NCBI RefSeq assembly: GCF_040719265.1
Contig: NZ_JBFDAH010000003.1
Span: 97,361-161,360 of the forward strand
Reading direction: 5' to 3'
From: Aliikangiella maris
GTDB lineage: Bacteria > Pseudomonadota > Gammaproteobacteria > Enterobacterales > Kangiellaceae
DNA length: 64,000 bases
Positions 54,270 to 62,762 of the stretch are shown in pieces. Every line of letters begins with the position of its first letter. Position 1 is the stretch's first letter. A program made the translations under genes and the position numbers. Under the pieces are notes generated by a model. The model saw nothing but the letters and a program-made list of their open reading frames with translations. It made no database searches and had not been told where the DNA came from.

Positions 54270-54420
54270 GAAATTTCCAAATGCTGAATGAATTATTGGC
54301 AGGCATTCTATCAAATATTATTGAAAATTAAATCCAATTAAAGCGTGCACCATTGACTGGTCACAATTAAGCGACAAGCCAATGGTGAATGGTAATATTT
54401 TAAAATAGTGTTATTTACTG

Positions 54421-56994
54421 TTAGCTCCGAAACACCAGTTCACCCTGGTAAGCGTCGATAACCACCGGATTACCATGTTCAACCTTACCTGCCAAAATCT
54501 GCTCAGCTAAAGGGTTTTCGACCCATTGCTGAATCGCCCGCTTCAGTGGTCTAGCACCATACACTGGATCGAAGCCTTTATCTGATATATTCGATAAAGC
54601 CGCTTCGGAGTACTCCAATTGTATACCACTTTCAAGCAGTCGCTGCGCCAAACGTTTGAGTTGAATTGCAGCAATTTGTTTGACATGCTCTTTTTCCAGT
54701 GAGTGAAATATGACCGTCTCATCAATTCGATTAATAAATTCTGGCCTGAAATAGTTACCAATGACGTTGGTAATTTTTTGCTTTAACTCACTGTAATGTT
54801 CTTTTCCAGCAGACTCCATAATTAGGTCAGATCCTAGGTTAGAAGTCATAATAATAACTGTATTACGGAAATCAACAGTTCGCCCTTGCCCGTCAGTTAA
54901 TCGACCATCCTCTAATACCTGTAATAATATATTAAAAACATCAGGATGTGCTTTTTCAACTTCGTCAAGCAAAATAACGGAATAAGGTTTTCGTCTCACC
55001 AGCTCAGTTAGATAGCCCCCTTCATCATAGCCAACATAACCCGGCGGTGCGCCAATCAATCTGGCAACCGAGTGTTTCTCCATAAACTCGGACATATCCA
55101 CTCGAACCATGGCATCTTCCGAGTCAAATAAAAAGTTAGCTAGAGCTTTACTCAACTCTGTTTTACCAACCCCTGTTGGTCCTAAAAATAAGAAAGAACC
55201 GTTTGGTCTATTCGGATCGGATAAACCTGCTCGTGAACGTCTCACAGCATTAGAAACCGCAGCAACGGCTTCTTCTTGTCCTATCACGCGCGTATGTAAA
55301 TGACTTTCAATTTGGAGTAATTTCTCTCTTTCTCCTTGTAACATTTTTTCAACCGGGATGCCTGTCCATTTTGAAACAATGTGCGCAATTTCATTTTCAC
55401 TAACTTTATTTCGCAACAAAGTCATATCTTGCATTTCAACCTGGCTTGCCATATCTAACTGCTGTTCCAGTTCAGGAATCCGTCCATATTGCAGTTCCGA
55501 CATTCGAGCAAGATCGCCAGCTCGCTTAGCTGCATCTAAATCAATTCGAGCCCGCTCTAAATCGCTTTTGATTGCTTGTGTACCATGTAGTGCAGCTTTT
55601 TCTGCAGTCCAGATTTCATTAAGTTCAGCAAACTCACGCTCCATTTCAACAATGCTCTCCTCCAGATCAGCCAGTCGTTTTTTAGAGCTTTCATCACTTT
55701 CTTTTTTCAAGGCTTCACGCTGGATTTTTTGCTGGATTAATTTTCTTTCCAGTCGATCCATTTGTTCGGGTTTTGAATCTATTTCCATTCGAATTAAACT
55801 AGCCGCCTCATCAACCAAATCAATTGCCTTATCTGGCAATTTGCGGTCTGAAATATATCGATGTGATAAAGTCGCCGCAGAAACTATTGCCGGATCGGTA
55901 ATTTCTACTCCGTGGTGAACTTCATAGCGCTCTTTTAATCCACGTAAAATAGCAATAGTATCTTCAACCGTTGGTTCATCTACCTGAACTTTTTGAAAGC
56001 GTCTTTCAAGTGCTGCATCTTTTTCAACATACTTACGATATTCATCTAATGTAGTCGCACCGACACAGTGCAGTTCACCTCTGGCCAGCGCTGGTTTCAA
56101 CATATTTCCAGCATCCATTGAGCCTTCAGATTTTCCTGCACCAACCATTGTGTGTAATTCATCGATAAATAAAATAACCTGACCTTCATGTTTTGCTAAG
56201 TCATTTAATACCGCTTTTAGCCGCTCTTCAAATTCTCCACGAAACTTGGCACCGGCAATCAAAGCGCCCATGTCTAGCGACAATACTCTTTTATTTTTTA
56301 AACCTTCAGGAACTTCACCATTAATAATTCGTTGCGCCAATCCTTCAACGATTGCAGTTTTTCCTACACCCGGTTCACCAATCAACACCGGATTATTTTT
56401 AGAACGACGTTGTAAAACTTGTATAGTCCGACGAATTTCATCATCCCGCCCAATTACTGGATCTAATTTTCCTTGTTCGGCCCGCTCAGTTAAATCAATG
56501 GTGAATTTCTCTAATGCCTGGCGTTGCTCTTCGGCATTTGGATCATTGACAGCTTGGCCACCACGAGCATTTTCAATCGCTTTTTCCATACTCTTTTTAT
56601 CGGCACCAAGGGATTTTAAAATCCGGCCTAGCTCACCTTTATCTTCTAATGCTGCCAAAATAAAAAGTTCACTTGAAATATACTGATCTTTGTGTTGTTG
56701 GGCCAACTTGTCACAATGATTTAGCAATCGGGCTAAATCATTTGAAATGTGAACTTCACCCGGAACACCTTGAACTTGTGGTAAATGATCCAGCGCTTCG
56801 CCTAATTGACTGCGTAAACTATGTAAGTTAATACCGGTTTGTGAGAACAAGTGTCTCACACTGCCACCTTCTTGATTTAATAAAGCCGTCATTAAGTGGA
56901 CAGGCTCAATAAACTGATGATCGCGGCCTAATGCTAGCGATTGAGCATCTGCAATTGCCAGTTGAAACTTACTGGTAAATTTATCCATTCGCAT
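54421..56994 (-). CDS. clpB: ATP-dependent disaggregase ClpB
   Basis: The 857-residue length and all ClpB parts are present: N-domain (1-~145), AAA1 with GEPGVGKTAIVEGLAQRI, the M-domain coiled coil (~400-540), AAA2 with GPTGVGKTELSKALANFL, and the GARPLKRAIQQWVENPLAEQ C-terminal box. It dissolves aggregates with DnaK. No heat-shock promoter stands out to my eye before the start. The order clpB - (acyltransferase) - pgeF - rluD - bamD is the known gammaproteobacterial arrangement. Confidence 0.97.
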   Translation of the reverse strand: MRMDKFTSKFQLAIADAQSLALGRDHQFIEPVHLMTALLNQEGGSVRHLFSQTGINLHSLRSQLGEALDHLPQVQGVPGEVHISNDLARLLNHCDKLAQQHKDQYISSELFILAALEDKGELGRILKSLGADKKSMEKAIENARGGQAVNDPNAEEQRQALEKFTIDLTERAEQGKLDPVIGRDDEIRRTIQVLQRRSKNNPVLIGEPGVGKTAIVEGLAQRIINGEVPEGLKNKRVLSLDMGALIAGAKFRGEFEERLKAVLNDLAKHEGQVILFIDELHTMVGAGKSEGSMDAGNMLKPALARGELHCVGATTLDEYRKYVEKDAALERRFQKVQVDEPTVEDTIAILRGLKERYEVHHGVEITDPAIVSAATLSHRYISDRKLPDKAIDLVDEAASLIRMEIDSKPEQMDRLERKLIQQKIQREALKKESDESSKKRLADLEESIVEMEREFAELNEIWTAEKAALHGTQAIKSDLERARIDLDAAKRAGDLARMSELQYGRIPELEQQLDMASQVEMQDMTLLRNKVSENEIAHIVSKWTGIPVEKMLQGEREKLLQIESHLHTRVIGQEEAVAAVSNAVRRSRAGLSDPNRPNGSFLFLGPTGVGKTELSKALANFLFDSEDAMVRVDMSEFMEKHSVARLIGAPPGYVGYDEGGYLTELVRRKPYSVILLDEVEKAHPDVFNILLQVLEDGRLTDGQGRTVDFRNTVIIMTSNLGSDLIMESAGKEHYSELKQKITNVIGNYFRPEFINRIDETVIFHSLEKEHVKQIAAIQLKRLAQRLLESGIQLEYSEAALSNISDKGFDPVYGARPLKRAIQQWVENPLAEQILAGKVEHGNPVVIDAYQGELVFRS

Positions 56995-57151
56995 AAGTGC
57001 CCCTTATAAAATATTTTAAAATCTAAAATTAACGATACCTACAAAATGGGGGTGTTTGCTAATAAATCAAGTAATGCAAGCAGCGCAAATGCTGATTTGG
57101 ATCAAGCTTTGTTAAGACAAGAAATTTATACCAATAAAACTCAATTTGCAA

Positions 57152-57841
57152 TTAATCAAGACGAATTTGATGAGTTGAAAAGATTAACCATTGTGACATT
57201 TCACCAGCAAAGTCTGGATGAGCCACTTGGTCAGCCGAAATAGCGCAATGAGTTTCAAATTCTACCTGACTTCGCTGAATTGCAGCTTGCGTAATTGTGC
57301 CAGGCGCTACAATCCCCCATATTCTGATAGGAATGATTGGTGTTAAGGTCAATAAACTCAACTTTATTATACCGGGTTTAATTTTTTCTCGAGGTGTCGT
57401 AGTATGGTGGATTCCACCTTGCGGAAAAATTGCAACAACTTCGCCAGCTTGAATGGCTCGAATAACACTGCGAAACGCCTTTTCAACCCGTCCCGCACGA
57501 TCAACCGGAATACATCCGGCGGCTCGAAACATCCAGTTTAAAATTGGTTTTTGATATTCTTCTTGCGCAATCATAAATCGAATGGGTCGATTGGTTGCGG
57601 TAATAATAATAAATGGATCGATACCTGAAATGTGGTTGCTAGCCAGTATGACCGGCCCGGATTGAGGAATCTTGATTTTTTGATCATTTTGACGATGATA
57701 TCGGCGACAATAAACTCGTATTAATCCATCTAAAATATTGGTCAGCCAATGTCCCCAATCAGCTTGATTGTTCTTTTTTCCAATATAAAGCACTGCACCG
57801 ATTCCACCGAGTAAAACGGCAAGTACTGCAAAACTAATCAT
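57152..57841 (-). CDS. PlsC-like 1-acylglycerol-3-phosphate acyltransferase
   Basis: An N-terminal transmembrane segment (ISFAVLAVLLGGIGAVLYIG) is followed by the acyltransferase box I NHISGIDP, GCIPVDRAGR and a box III-like IFPQGGIHHT. The usual box III is FPEGTRS; here Gln and Gly-Gly-Ile-His replace EGTR, so the substrate preference may differ. Length 229 is normal. It probably acylates a lysophospholipid or related acceptor at the inner membrane. It lies between clpB and pgeF, where other genomes have no such gene. Confidence 0.82.
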   Translation of the reverse strand: MISFAVLAVLLGGIGAVLYIGKKNNQADWGHWLTNILDGLIRVYCRRYHRQNDQKIKIPQSGPVILASNHISGIDPFIIITATNRPIRFMIAQEEYQKPILNWMFRAAGCIPVDRAGRVEKAFRSVIRAIQAGEVVAIFPQGGIHHTTTPREKIKPGIIKLSLLTLTPIIPIRIWGIVAPGTITQAAIQRSQVEFETHCAISADQVAHPDFAGEMSQWLIFSTHQIRLD

Positions 57842-57926
57842 GCTAACTATTCCCAGGTTTTCATATTATTGATATTTTTACTCAACAAAGAAACACCACC
57901 AATAAAAAATAGAATTTAATCATAAA

Positions 57927-57958
57927 CTTGTCTTAACTCTGTCTTGTCTTAACTCTGT
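57927..57958. repeat. 16-bp tandem duplication
   Basis: CTTGTCTTAACTCTGT occurs twice in a row and then starts a third time as CTTGACTC. It lies between pgeF and the acyltransferase gene. Confidence 0.9.
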
Positions 57959-58042
57959 CTTGACTCAATTCAGCAATAACCCGATGTAATTGTCAATTAA
58001 ATGAGCTTCGACTCACCCCAGAAAATCATTCGATTAAAATAA

Positions 58043-58930
58043 TCATTCAATCCAGATTAAACTCGCCATGCGCCCGGTTTGTCCATCTCGCCGATATGAG
58101 TAAAAGCGTTGCTCATCATTGAAACTACACCATTCGCCGCCAAAAACTTCAATCCCCATTTGCTGCATGATAAATCGTGCTAGCCCTACAAAATCAAAGT
58201 CATATTTTTGCGCAGAAAATTGATTGTGAGCTGGACGAAAAAACGACGTATATTGCTTATTTTTGCTCACAAATTGCGTAAAAACTTCACTGCCAACTTC
58301 AAAATGCCGTTGGGAAATCGCGGGACCAATAAAAGCGATTAAATCATTAGTTGATGACTGTAATTGGGGCTTATTATTACTTGCTATATTACTTGCTATA
58401 TTAATTGTACTTGATTGGTCTTTAACAAATTGAGTGTTTATTGAGTCTTTTTGTTTAATATGTTGTTCAACATTTATGTACTGGTTAACTGTATTCTCAA
58501 TGACACCAGCCAGTAAACCGCGCCAACCAGCATGGCAAGCTGCCACCCAGCTACCCTGACGGTTGGCAAATAATACAGGCAAACAATCAGCCGTCATTAC
58601 ATTGCAAATGATATTTTTTTTAGTGGTAAATGCGGCATCGGCAGTTTGGTTTTGTGGTGTACTTTGCGAAACTTCAATACACTGATTTCCATGAACTTGA
58701 TTTAGCCAGGCAATAGTATATTTTAAGCCAGATTGAGTTGGCAAATTATCCAGTAATTGCTGCCGATTTTGTGCCACAGATTGAGGATTGTCATCAACAT
58801 GTGTGGCCACATTCAATGAAGCATAACGACCAATACTTACACCACCCATTCGCGTAGTAACCACTGCTCTCACATTGGCGGGTGCAGGCCACTGTGGGAA
58901 AATCAATGATTGACCATTATTTTTCATCAT
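58043..58930 (-). CDS. pgeF: PgeF/YfiH-type peptidoglycan editing factor (multicopper-laccase fold)
   Basis: The active-site triad is visible: H80 in LNQVHGNQC, C116 in MTADCLPVLF and H133 in AACHAGWRGLL, plus FIGPAISQRHFEVG near the middle. PgeF removes L-Ser from wrongly made muropeptide precursors in E. coli; related proteins have been called polyphenol oxidases. Residues ~151-196 are a polar, low-complexity insertion not seen in the usual family core. It is next to rluD, as in other gammaproteobacteria. Confidence 0.93.
   Translation of the reverse strand: MMKNNGQSLIFPQWPAPANVRAVVTTRMGGVSIGRYASLNVATHVDDNPQSVAQNRQQLLDNLPTQSGLKYTIAWLNQVHGNQCIEVSQSTPQNQTADAAFTTKKNIICNVMTADCLPVLFANRQGSWVAACHAGWRGLLAGVIENTVNQYINVEQHIKQKDSINTQFVKDQSSTINIASNIASNNKPQLQSSTNDLIAFIGPAISQRHFEVGSEVFTQFVSKNKQYTSFFRPAHNQFSAQKYDFDFVGLARFIMQQMGIEVFGGEWCSFNDEQRFYSYRRDGQTGRMASLIWIE
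58376..58399. repeat. 12-bp tandem repeat inside pgeF
   Basis: ATTACTTGCTAT is present twice in succession within the region coding for the polar insertion of PgeF; on the minus strand it gives NIAS twice. Confidence 0.9.
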
Positions 58931-59000
58931 ACGCTTTTATTAATTGGGATCATAAATTTGCATACATCGAATAGAGAGCATCAGTAAGTATGCGACTCAT

Positions 59001-59969
59001 CTATACTTGCTCATCATGTTGACGAACAGCTTCAATGAGCTGTTGCATATCATCAGGTAATGACGACGACCAATTCATCCATTCTTTACTCTCTGGATGG
59101 GTTAATGCTAACTGTTTTGCATGAAGTGCCTGTCGATTAAAATTATCAAATAACTCAGTAAATGAATCATCCATACCTTTAGGTCGTAAGTTACGAATAC
59201 AATAAACCGGATCTCCAACCAAAGGATGTTTTAAATGAGACAAATGAACACGGATTTGATGTGTTCTTCCCGTTTCAAGTTTGACATTAAGTAAGGTAAA
59301 AGCCTTAAATTTTTCTGCAATTCTAAAGTGTGTTATTGCTTCTTTACCATGAGCATTAACAGCCATCTTTTTGCGACTGACTGGGTGTCTTCCAATCGGT
59401 AAATCAATCGTATCACCAGCAACAATTTCACCATGAACTAATGCCATGTATTCACGTTCGAAAGCACGATTTTGCAATTCCTCAACCAAATGATTATGTG
59501 CCTGCGCAGTTTTTGCAACGACTAATAAACCTGTTGTATCTCGGTCTAACCGGTGCACAATGCCAGCACGAGGTAATTTACGCAGTTCGGGAAATTCAAA
59601 TAACAATCCGTTAACCAATGTATCGGTATAATGCCCAGGAGCTGGATGGACGACCAATCCAGCCGGTTTATTGATGATAATCAGACTATCATCCTGATAA
59701 TGAATATTTAACGGTATTTGTGTTGCAACCCACTCGCCTTGATCGGCCAAAGTAGTAATAACTTCTAATGTTTCACCACCTAATAATTTATGCTTGGGTT
59801 TAATGACTACTTTTTCATCAATACAGACTTGTTCATTTTTAATCCAGGCTTGAATACGCGAGCGAGACAGTTCTGGAAAAAAATCAGCCAGTACTAAATC
59901 GAGCCTTTGCCCGGCGTATTGTGAGTCGACTTCAATAATCTGCTGTTCATCGGCGGAACTTTTTAACAC
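59001..59969 (-). CDS. rluD: Ribosomal large subunit pseudouridine synthase D
   Basis: The N-terminal S4 domain (GQRLDLVLADFFPELSRSRI) and catalytic motif GIVHRLDRDTTGLLVVAKT (D142) identify an RluD-type pseudouridine synthase; LETGRTHQIRVHLSHLKHPL is the family RNA-binding motif. RluD modifies helix 69 of 23S rRNA. The GTG start at 59969 has AAGGC nearby. It is divergent from bamD, as in many gammaproteobacteria. Confidence 0.96.
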   Translation of the reverse strand: MLKSSADEQQIIEVDSQYAGQRLDLVLADFFPELSRSRIQAWIKNEQVCIDEKVVIKPKHKLLGGETLEVITTLADQGEWVATQIPLNIHYQDDSLIIINKPAGLVVHPAPGHYTDTLVNGLLFEFPELRKLPRAGIVHRLDRDTTGLLVVAKTAQAHNHLVEELQNRAFEREYMALVHGEIVAGDTIDLPIGRHPVSRKKMAVNAHGKEAITHFRIAEKFKAFTLLNVKLETGRTHQIRVHLSHLKHPLVGDPVYCIRNLRPKGMDDSFTELFDNFNRQALHAKQLALTHPESKEWMNWSSSLPDDMQQLIEAVRQHDEQV

Positions 59970-60206
59970 GAATCTAGCCTTATAAGAGTTGTAAATGTAG
60001 CGAATGATAACCCCGTGGGGTAAAATGTCGCGTTAACACTGCCAATTATGTTAAGTTAGATAATAGTTAGCAGCACCAATTTAGTTGCACCAATAAACCT
60101 ACCAAGCTTATTTTTGCTACTAAATAAAATTAGTTGAATGCTGGTGTGAGTTCAATATCAGCTTCAGTAATTGGTAAACTGTCCATTTTAACGGCTTTGA
60201 GAATCA

Positions 60207-60959
60207 ATGAGAATAGTAAGAATTATATCTGTATTAGTATTAATCGCCATCGTCGCCGGTTGTCAGAGCAATAGAGCGACTACCACCGAAGCACAACGTA
60301 TCAATAATGCATTCAAGTTATTCGAGCGGGCCCAGCAATCAATGCTTTCGGGAAATTATCGCAGTGCCGTTCAGTATTTAGAGCGACTTGATAGTCTTTA
60401 TCCTTTTGGTGCCTATTCTCACCGTGCACAGCTAAACCTGATTTTTTCCTATTATAAACTTAATGATTATGCATCGGGGATTGCTGCCGCTGATCGCTTT
60501 ATTCGCCAAAATCCACGCCACAAAGACTTGGAATACGCCTATTATATGAAGGGTTTGATTAACTATTCATCAGAAAAAGGCTTCGGTAAAGAGTTATTTT
60601 CTGCACCGCTTTCCGAACGCGATGCTAGTACCGCTCGTCAGGCATTTGACGATTTCGCTGAGCTGGTTCGTCTTTTCCCGAATAGCCACTATGCAAAAGA
60701 TGCAAGGCAACGCATGATTTATTTGCGCAACCGGTTAGCGGAATATGAACTTCATGTAGCTAATTACTATATGCGTCGAGAAGCCTATCAAGCTGCGGTA
60801 TCACGAGCCAAGTATGTGGTCGATCATTATCCCAAAACACCTTCAGTCCCTTATGCGCTTAAAATGATGGAAATAGCCTATAATTTGCTGGAACTACCTG
60901 ATCTGGCCGAAAACGCACGGCAAGTATTGTTATTAAACTATCCAGGCTTTAAAGAATAA
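60207..60959 (+). CDS. bamD: BamD, outer membrane protein assembly lipoprotein
   Basis: A lipoprotein signal (VLVLIAIVAGCQSNR, lipidated C19) is followed by tetratricopeptide-like repeats: YRSAVQYLERLDSLYPFG, FSYYKLNDYASGIAAADRFI, AYYMKGLINYSSEKG and YQAAVSRAKYVVDHYPKTP. The 250 residues are typical. BamD is an essential part of the BAM complex that folds beta-barrel proteins. Its divergent partner is rluD. Confidence 0.96.
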   Translation: MRIVRIISVLVLIAIVAGCQSNRATTTEAQRINNAFKLFERAQQSMLSGNYRSAVQYLERLDSLYPFGAYSHRAQLNLIFSYYKLNDYASGIAAADRFIRQNPRHKDLEYAYYMKGLINYSSEKGFGKELFSAPLSERDASTARQAFDDFAELVRLFPNSHYAKDARQRMIYLRNRLAEYELHVANYYMRREAYQAAVSRAKYVVDHYPKTPSVPYALKMMEIAYNLLELPDLAENARQVLLLNYPGFKE

Positions 60960-60981
60960 TAAAAAGATAAGAGCACTAGAT

Positions 60982-61002
60982 TTGGCCAGTTAAACTGGCC
61001 AA
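60982..61002. terminator. Hairpin between convergent bamD and glnB
   Basis: TTGGCCAGTT and AACTGGCCAA form a 10-bp palindrome around one A, so the real loop is about five bases. It is centred between the two convergent stops. A U-tract is poor on both sides. Confidence 0.65.
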
Positions 61003-61069
61003 TTCCAATTAGTTAGTAAATATCAATAAGTGATTTAGATAAGATATTTTCAAGATTAGACATTACGCT

Positions 61070-61408
61070 TTAAATTGCGCTTTCATTCTCTTCTCCAGTT
61101 CGAATACGAATCACCTTTTCTACTGAAGTCACAAAAATTTTGCCATCACCAATTTTGCCGGTACGCGCGGTATCCATAATAGTTTCGACACATAAATCAA
61201 GCAGGTCGTCAGGAATAATGACTTCGATTTTAGTTTTAGGTAAAAAATCAACCATATATTCGGCACCACGATATAGTTCGGTATGCCCTTTTTGACGGCC
61301 AAACCCTTTGACTTCAGTGACAGTCATACCCTCGATTCCTGCATCACTCAGGGCTTCGCGGACATCATCCAATTTAAATGGCTTTATTATGGCTTCTATC
61401 TTTTTCAT
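61070..61408 (-). CDS. glnB: Nitrogen regulatory protein P-II (GlnB)
   Basis: The 112-residue frame from ATG 61408 is the standard length; a TTG nine bases upstream (61417) gives three extra residues. It reads MKKIEAIIKPFKLDDVREAL, TEVKGFGRQKGHTELYRGAE with the uridylylated Y51, and TGKIGDGKIFVTSVEKVIRI. These are closer to E. coli GlnB than to GlnK. It senses 2-oxoglutarate, ATP and glutamine for control of nitrogen metabolism. nadE follows divergently. Confidence 0.95.
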   Translation of the reverse strand: MKKIEAIIKPFKLDDVREALSDAGIEGMTVTEVKGFGRQKGHTELYRGAEYMVDFLPKTKIEVIIPDDLLDLCVETIMDTARTGKIGDGKIFVTSVEKVIRIRTGEENESAI

Positions 61409-61417
61409 GGTGAACAA

Positions 61418-61871
61418 CCGGTTTTTATTCTCTAAAGATGATTTAAACCGTCAGGTTAATGTCTCGCCAATTACAGATATTCGATTAATCTAGGCAAAAT
61501 AACAACCAAACTCAGGTTTATTTCAAATCACAACCTGTTAATTTTTTCAATAATAGACCAAATCAACAGGAACTTATAACTATTCAAAGAGTTATCTATT
61601 ATCAACGATATCGTGCCTTTTTTTCAATTGCGATTTCGGTATTGATACACGAAAAATAATTTTTCTAGTAAAACAGTAATCTTTAATCGCGATTTTTGAG
61701 CCAAGCTTCATTAAATTTAACCTATGTTTAAGGGAATTAAAATTTACGATTATTCATTGAGTGGTGATGAATCATATCTAAATTCATGACTGAGTATGCT
61801 AATATTGCAAGTTAACTAACTAACCCAATTAATTAACTCAATTAATTCTTTTAACTGACGAGTAGACAACC
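61418..61871. other. Divergent region between glnB and nadE
   Basis: About 450 bases with no gene I can support. It must hold promoters for both genes. A T-rich region and several short inverted repeats are present, but none forms a recognisable operator or riboswitch. Confidence 0.6.
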
Positions 61872-62729
61872 TTGACTAGTGCCCAACAAATCATTGAAGC
61901 GATGAAAGTCCAACCAACCATAAATATTGAGTTTGAAATCAGACGTCGAATTGATTTTATTAAAAACACCTTGGTTAATTCTGGTCTAAAAAATCTGGTT
62001 TTAGGCATTAGCGGTGGGATCGATTCTTCCACGCTAGGAAAACTGGCACAACTAGCAATTAATGAATTGAATGAATTTTCTGATCCTGATATTTCTGACA
62101 TAGAGCATTGTCCCTATCAGTTTTTTGCGGTTAGGCTTCCTTATGCAACACAAGCAGATGAAAGAGATGCTCAAAATTCAATCACTTTTATCAATCCATC
62201 TGTCACCCTTGAAATCAATGTCAAAGATAGCACCGATAGTCTATTCAATCAGGTAGAATCGCAGCTTGCCGAATATTCGCAATTGACTGATTCACATTTT
62301 CTCAAAGATTTTACCAAAGGAAATACCAAAGCCCGAATGCGAATGGCCGCACAATATCATATTGCCGGGCTAGTAGGCGGGCTGGTTTTAGGTACCGATC
62401 ATTCAGCCGAAAACATTACCGGCTTTTTTACCAAATGGGGTGACGGAGCCTGCGATTTGATTCCTTTATTTGGCCTCAATAAACGCCAAATCAAACAAAT
62501 AGCCGCTCATTTAGGCGCACCTATTGCTATGGTTAATAAAACACCAACCGCTGATCTGGAGTGTCTTGATCCGGGCAAAACAGATGAAACTGCGCTGGGT
62601 TTAACTTATGAGCAGATTGATGACTTTCTTGAAGGCAAACCTGTTGATGATTTTGTTACAGACAAGCTGGTCAACACTTATCTTAAAACCCAGCATAAGC
62701 GACGACCAATTCCAACCATATATGATTAA
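61872..62729 (+). CDS. nadE: Ammonia-dependent NAD synthetase
   Basis: The P-loop type GISGGIDSSTLGKLAQLA, the deamido-NAD site KGNTKARMRMAAQYHIAG and GLVLGTDHSAENITGFFTKW are diagnostic. The 285-residue chain has no glutaminase domain, so it uses ammonia. The TTG start at 61872 gives MTSAQQIIEAMKVQPTINIE, which aligns with the N-terminus of E. coli NadE, so it is preferred over ATG 61902. Location beside glnB fits a link to ammonium status (inference). Confidence 0.95.
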   Translation: MTSAQQIIEAMKVQPTINIEFEIRRRIDFIKNTLVNSGLKNLVLGISGGIDSSTLGKLAQLAINELNEFSDPDISDIEHCPYQFFAVRLPYATQADERDAQNSITFINPSVTLEINVKDSTDSLFNQVESQLAEYSQLTDSHFLKDFTKGNTKARMRMAAQYHIAGLVGGLVLGTDHSAENITGFFTKWGDGACDLIPLFGLNKRQIKQIAAHLGAPIAMVNKTPTADLECLDPGKTDETALGLTYEQIDDFLEGKPVDDFVTDKLVNTYLKTQHKRRPIPTIYD

Positions 62730-62762
62730 TTCGTTAAGGGCATATTATCAAGGATTGAATAC

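Noticed and set aside
54348..54387. Inverted repeat CACCATTG/CAATGGTG after clpB
   Set aside because: The 24-base loop is long and no U-tract follows, so a terminator cannot be claimed.
55358..55918. 186-codon plus-strand frame
   Set aside because: Entirely antisense to clpB, Ser/Arg/Ile rich, an opposite-strand shadow.
57046..57243. 65-codon plus-strand frame before the PlsC-like gene
   Set aside because: Half of it lies antisense to the acyltransferase C-terminus, no ribosome site precedes it and composition is not gene-like.
60130..60186. 18-codon minus-strand frame starting MDSLPITEADIEL
   Set aside because: Too short to judge, no ribosome site, lies in the rluD/bamD spacer.
61689..61703. 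Sigma-54-like box (TGGC-N7-TCGC on the minus strand) before glnB
   Set aside because: GG and GC spacing fits, but three core positions differ, it is ~280 bases from the start, and the gene resembles glnB rather than glnK.
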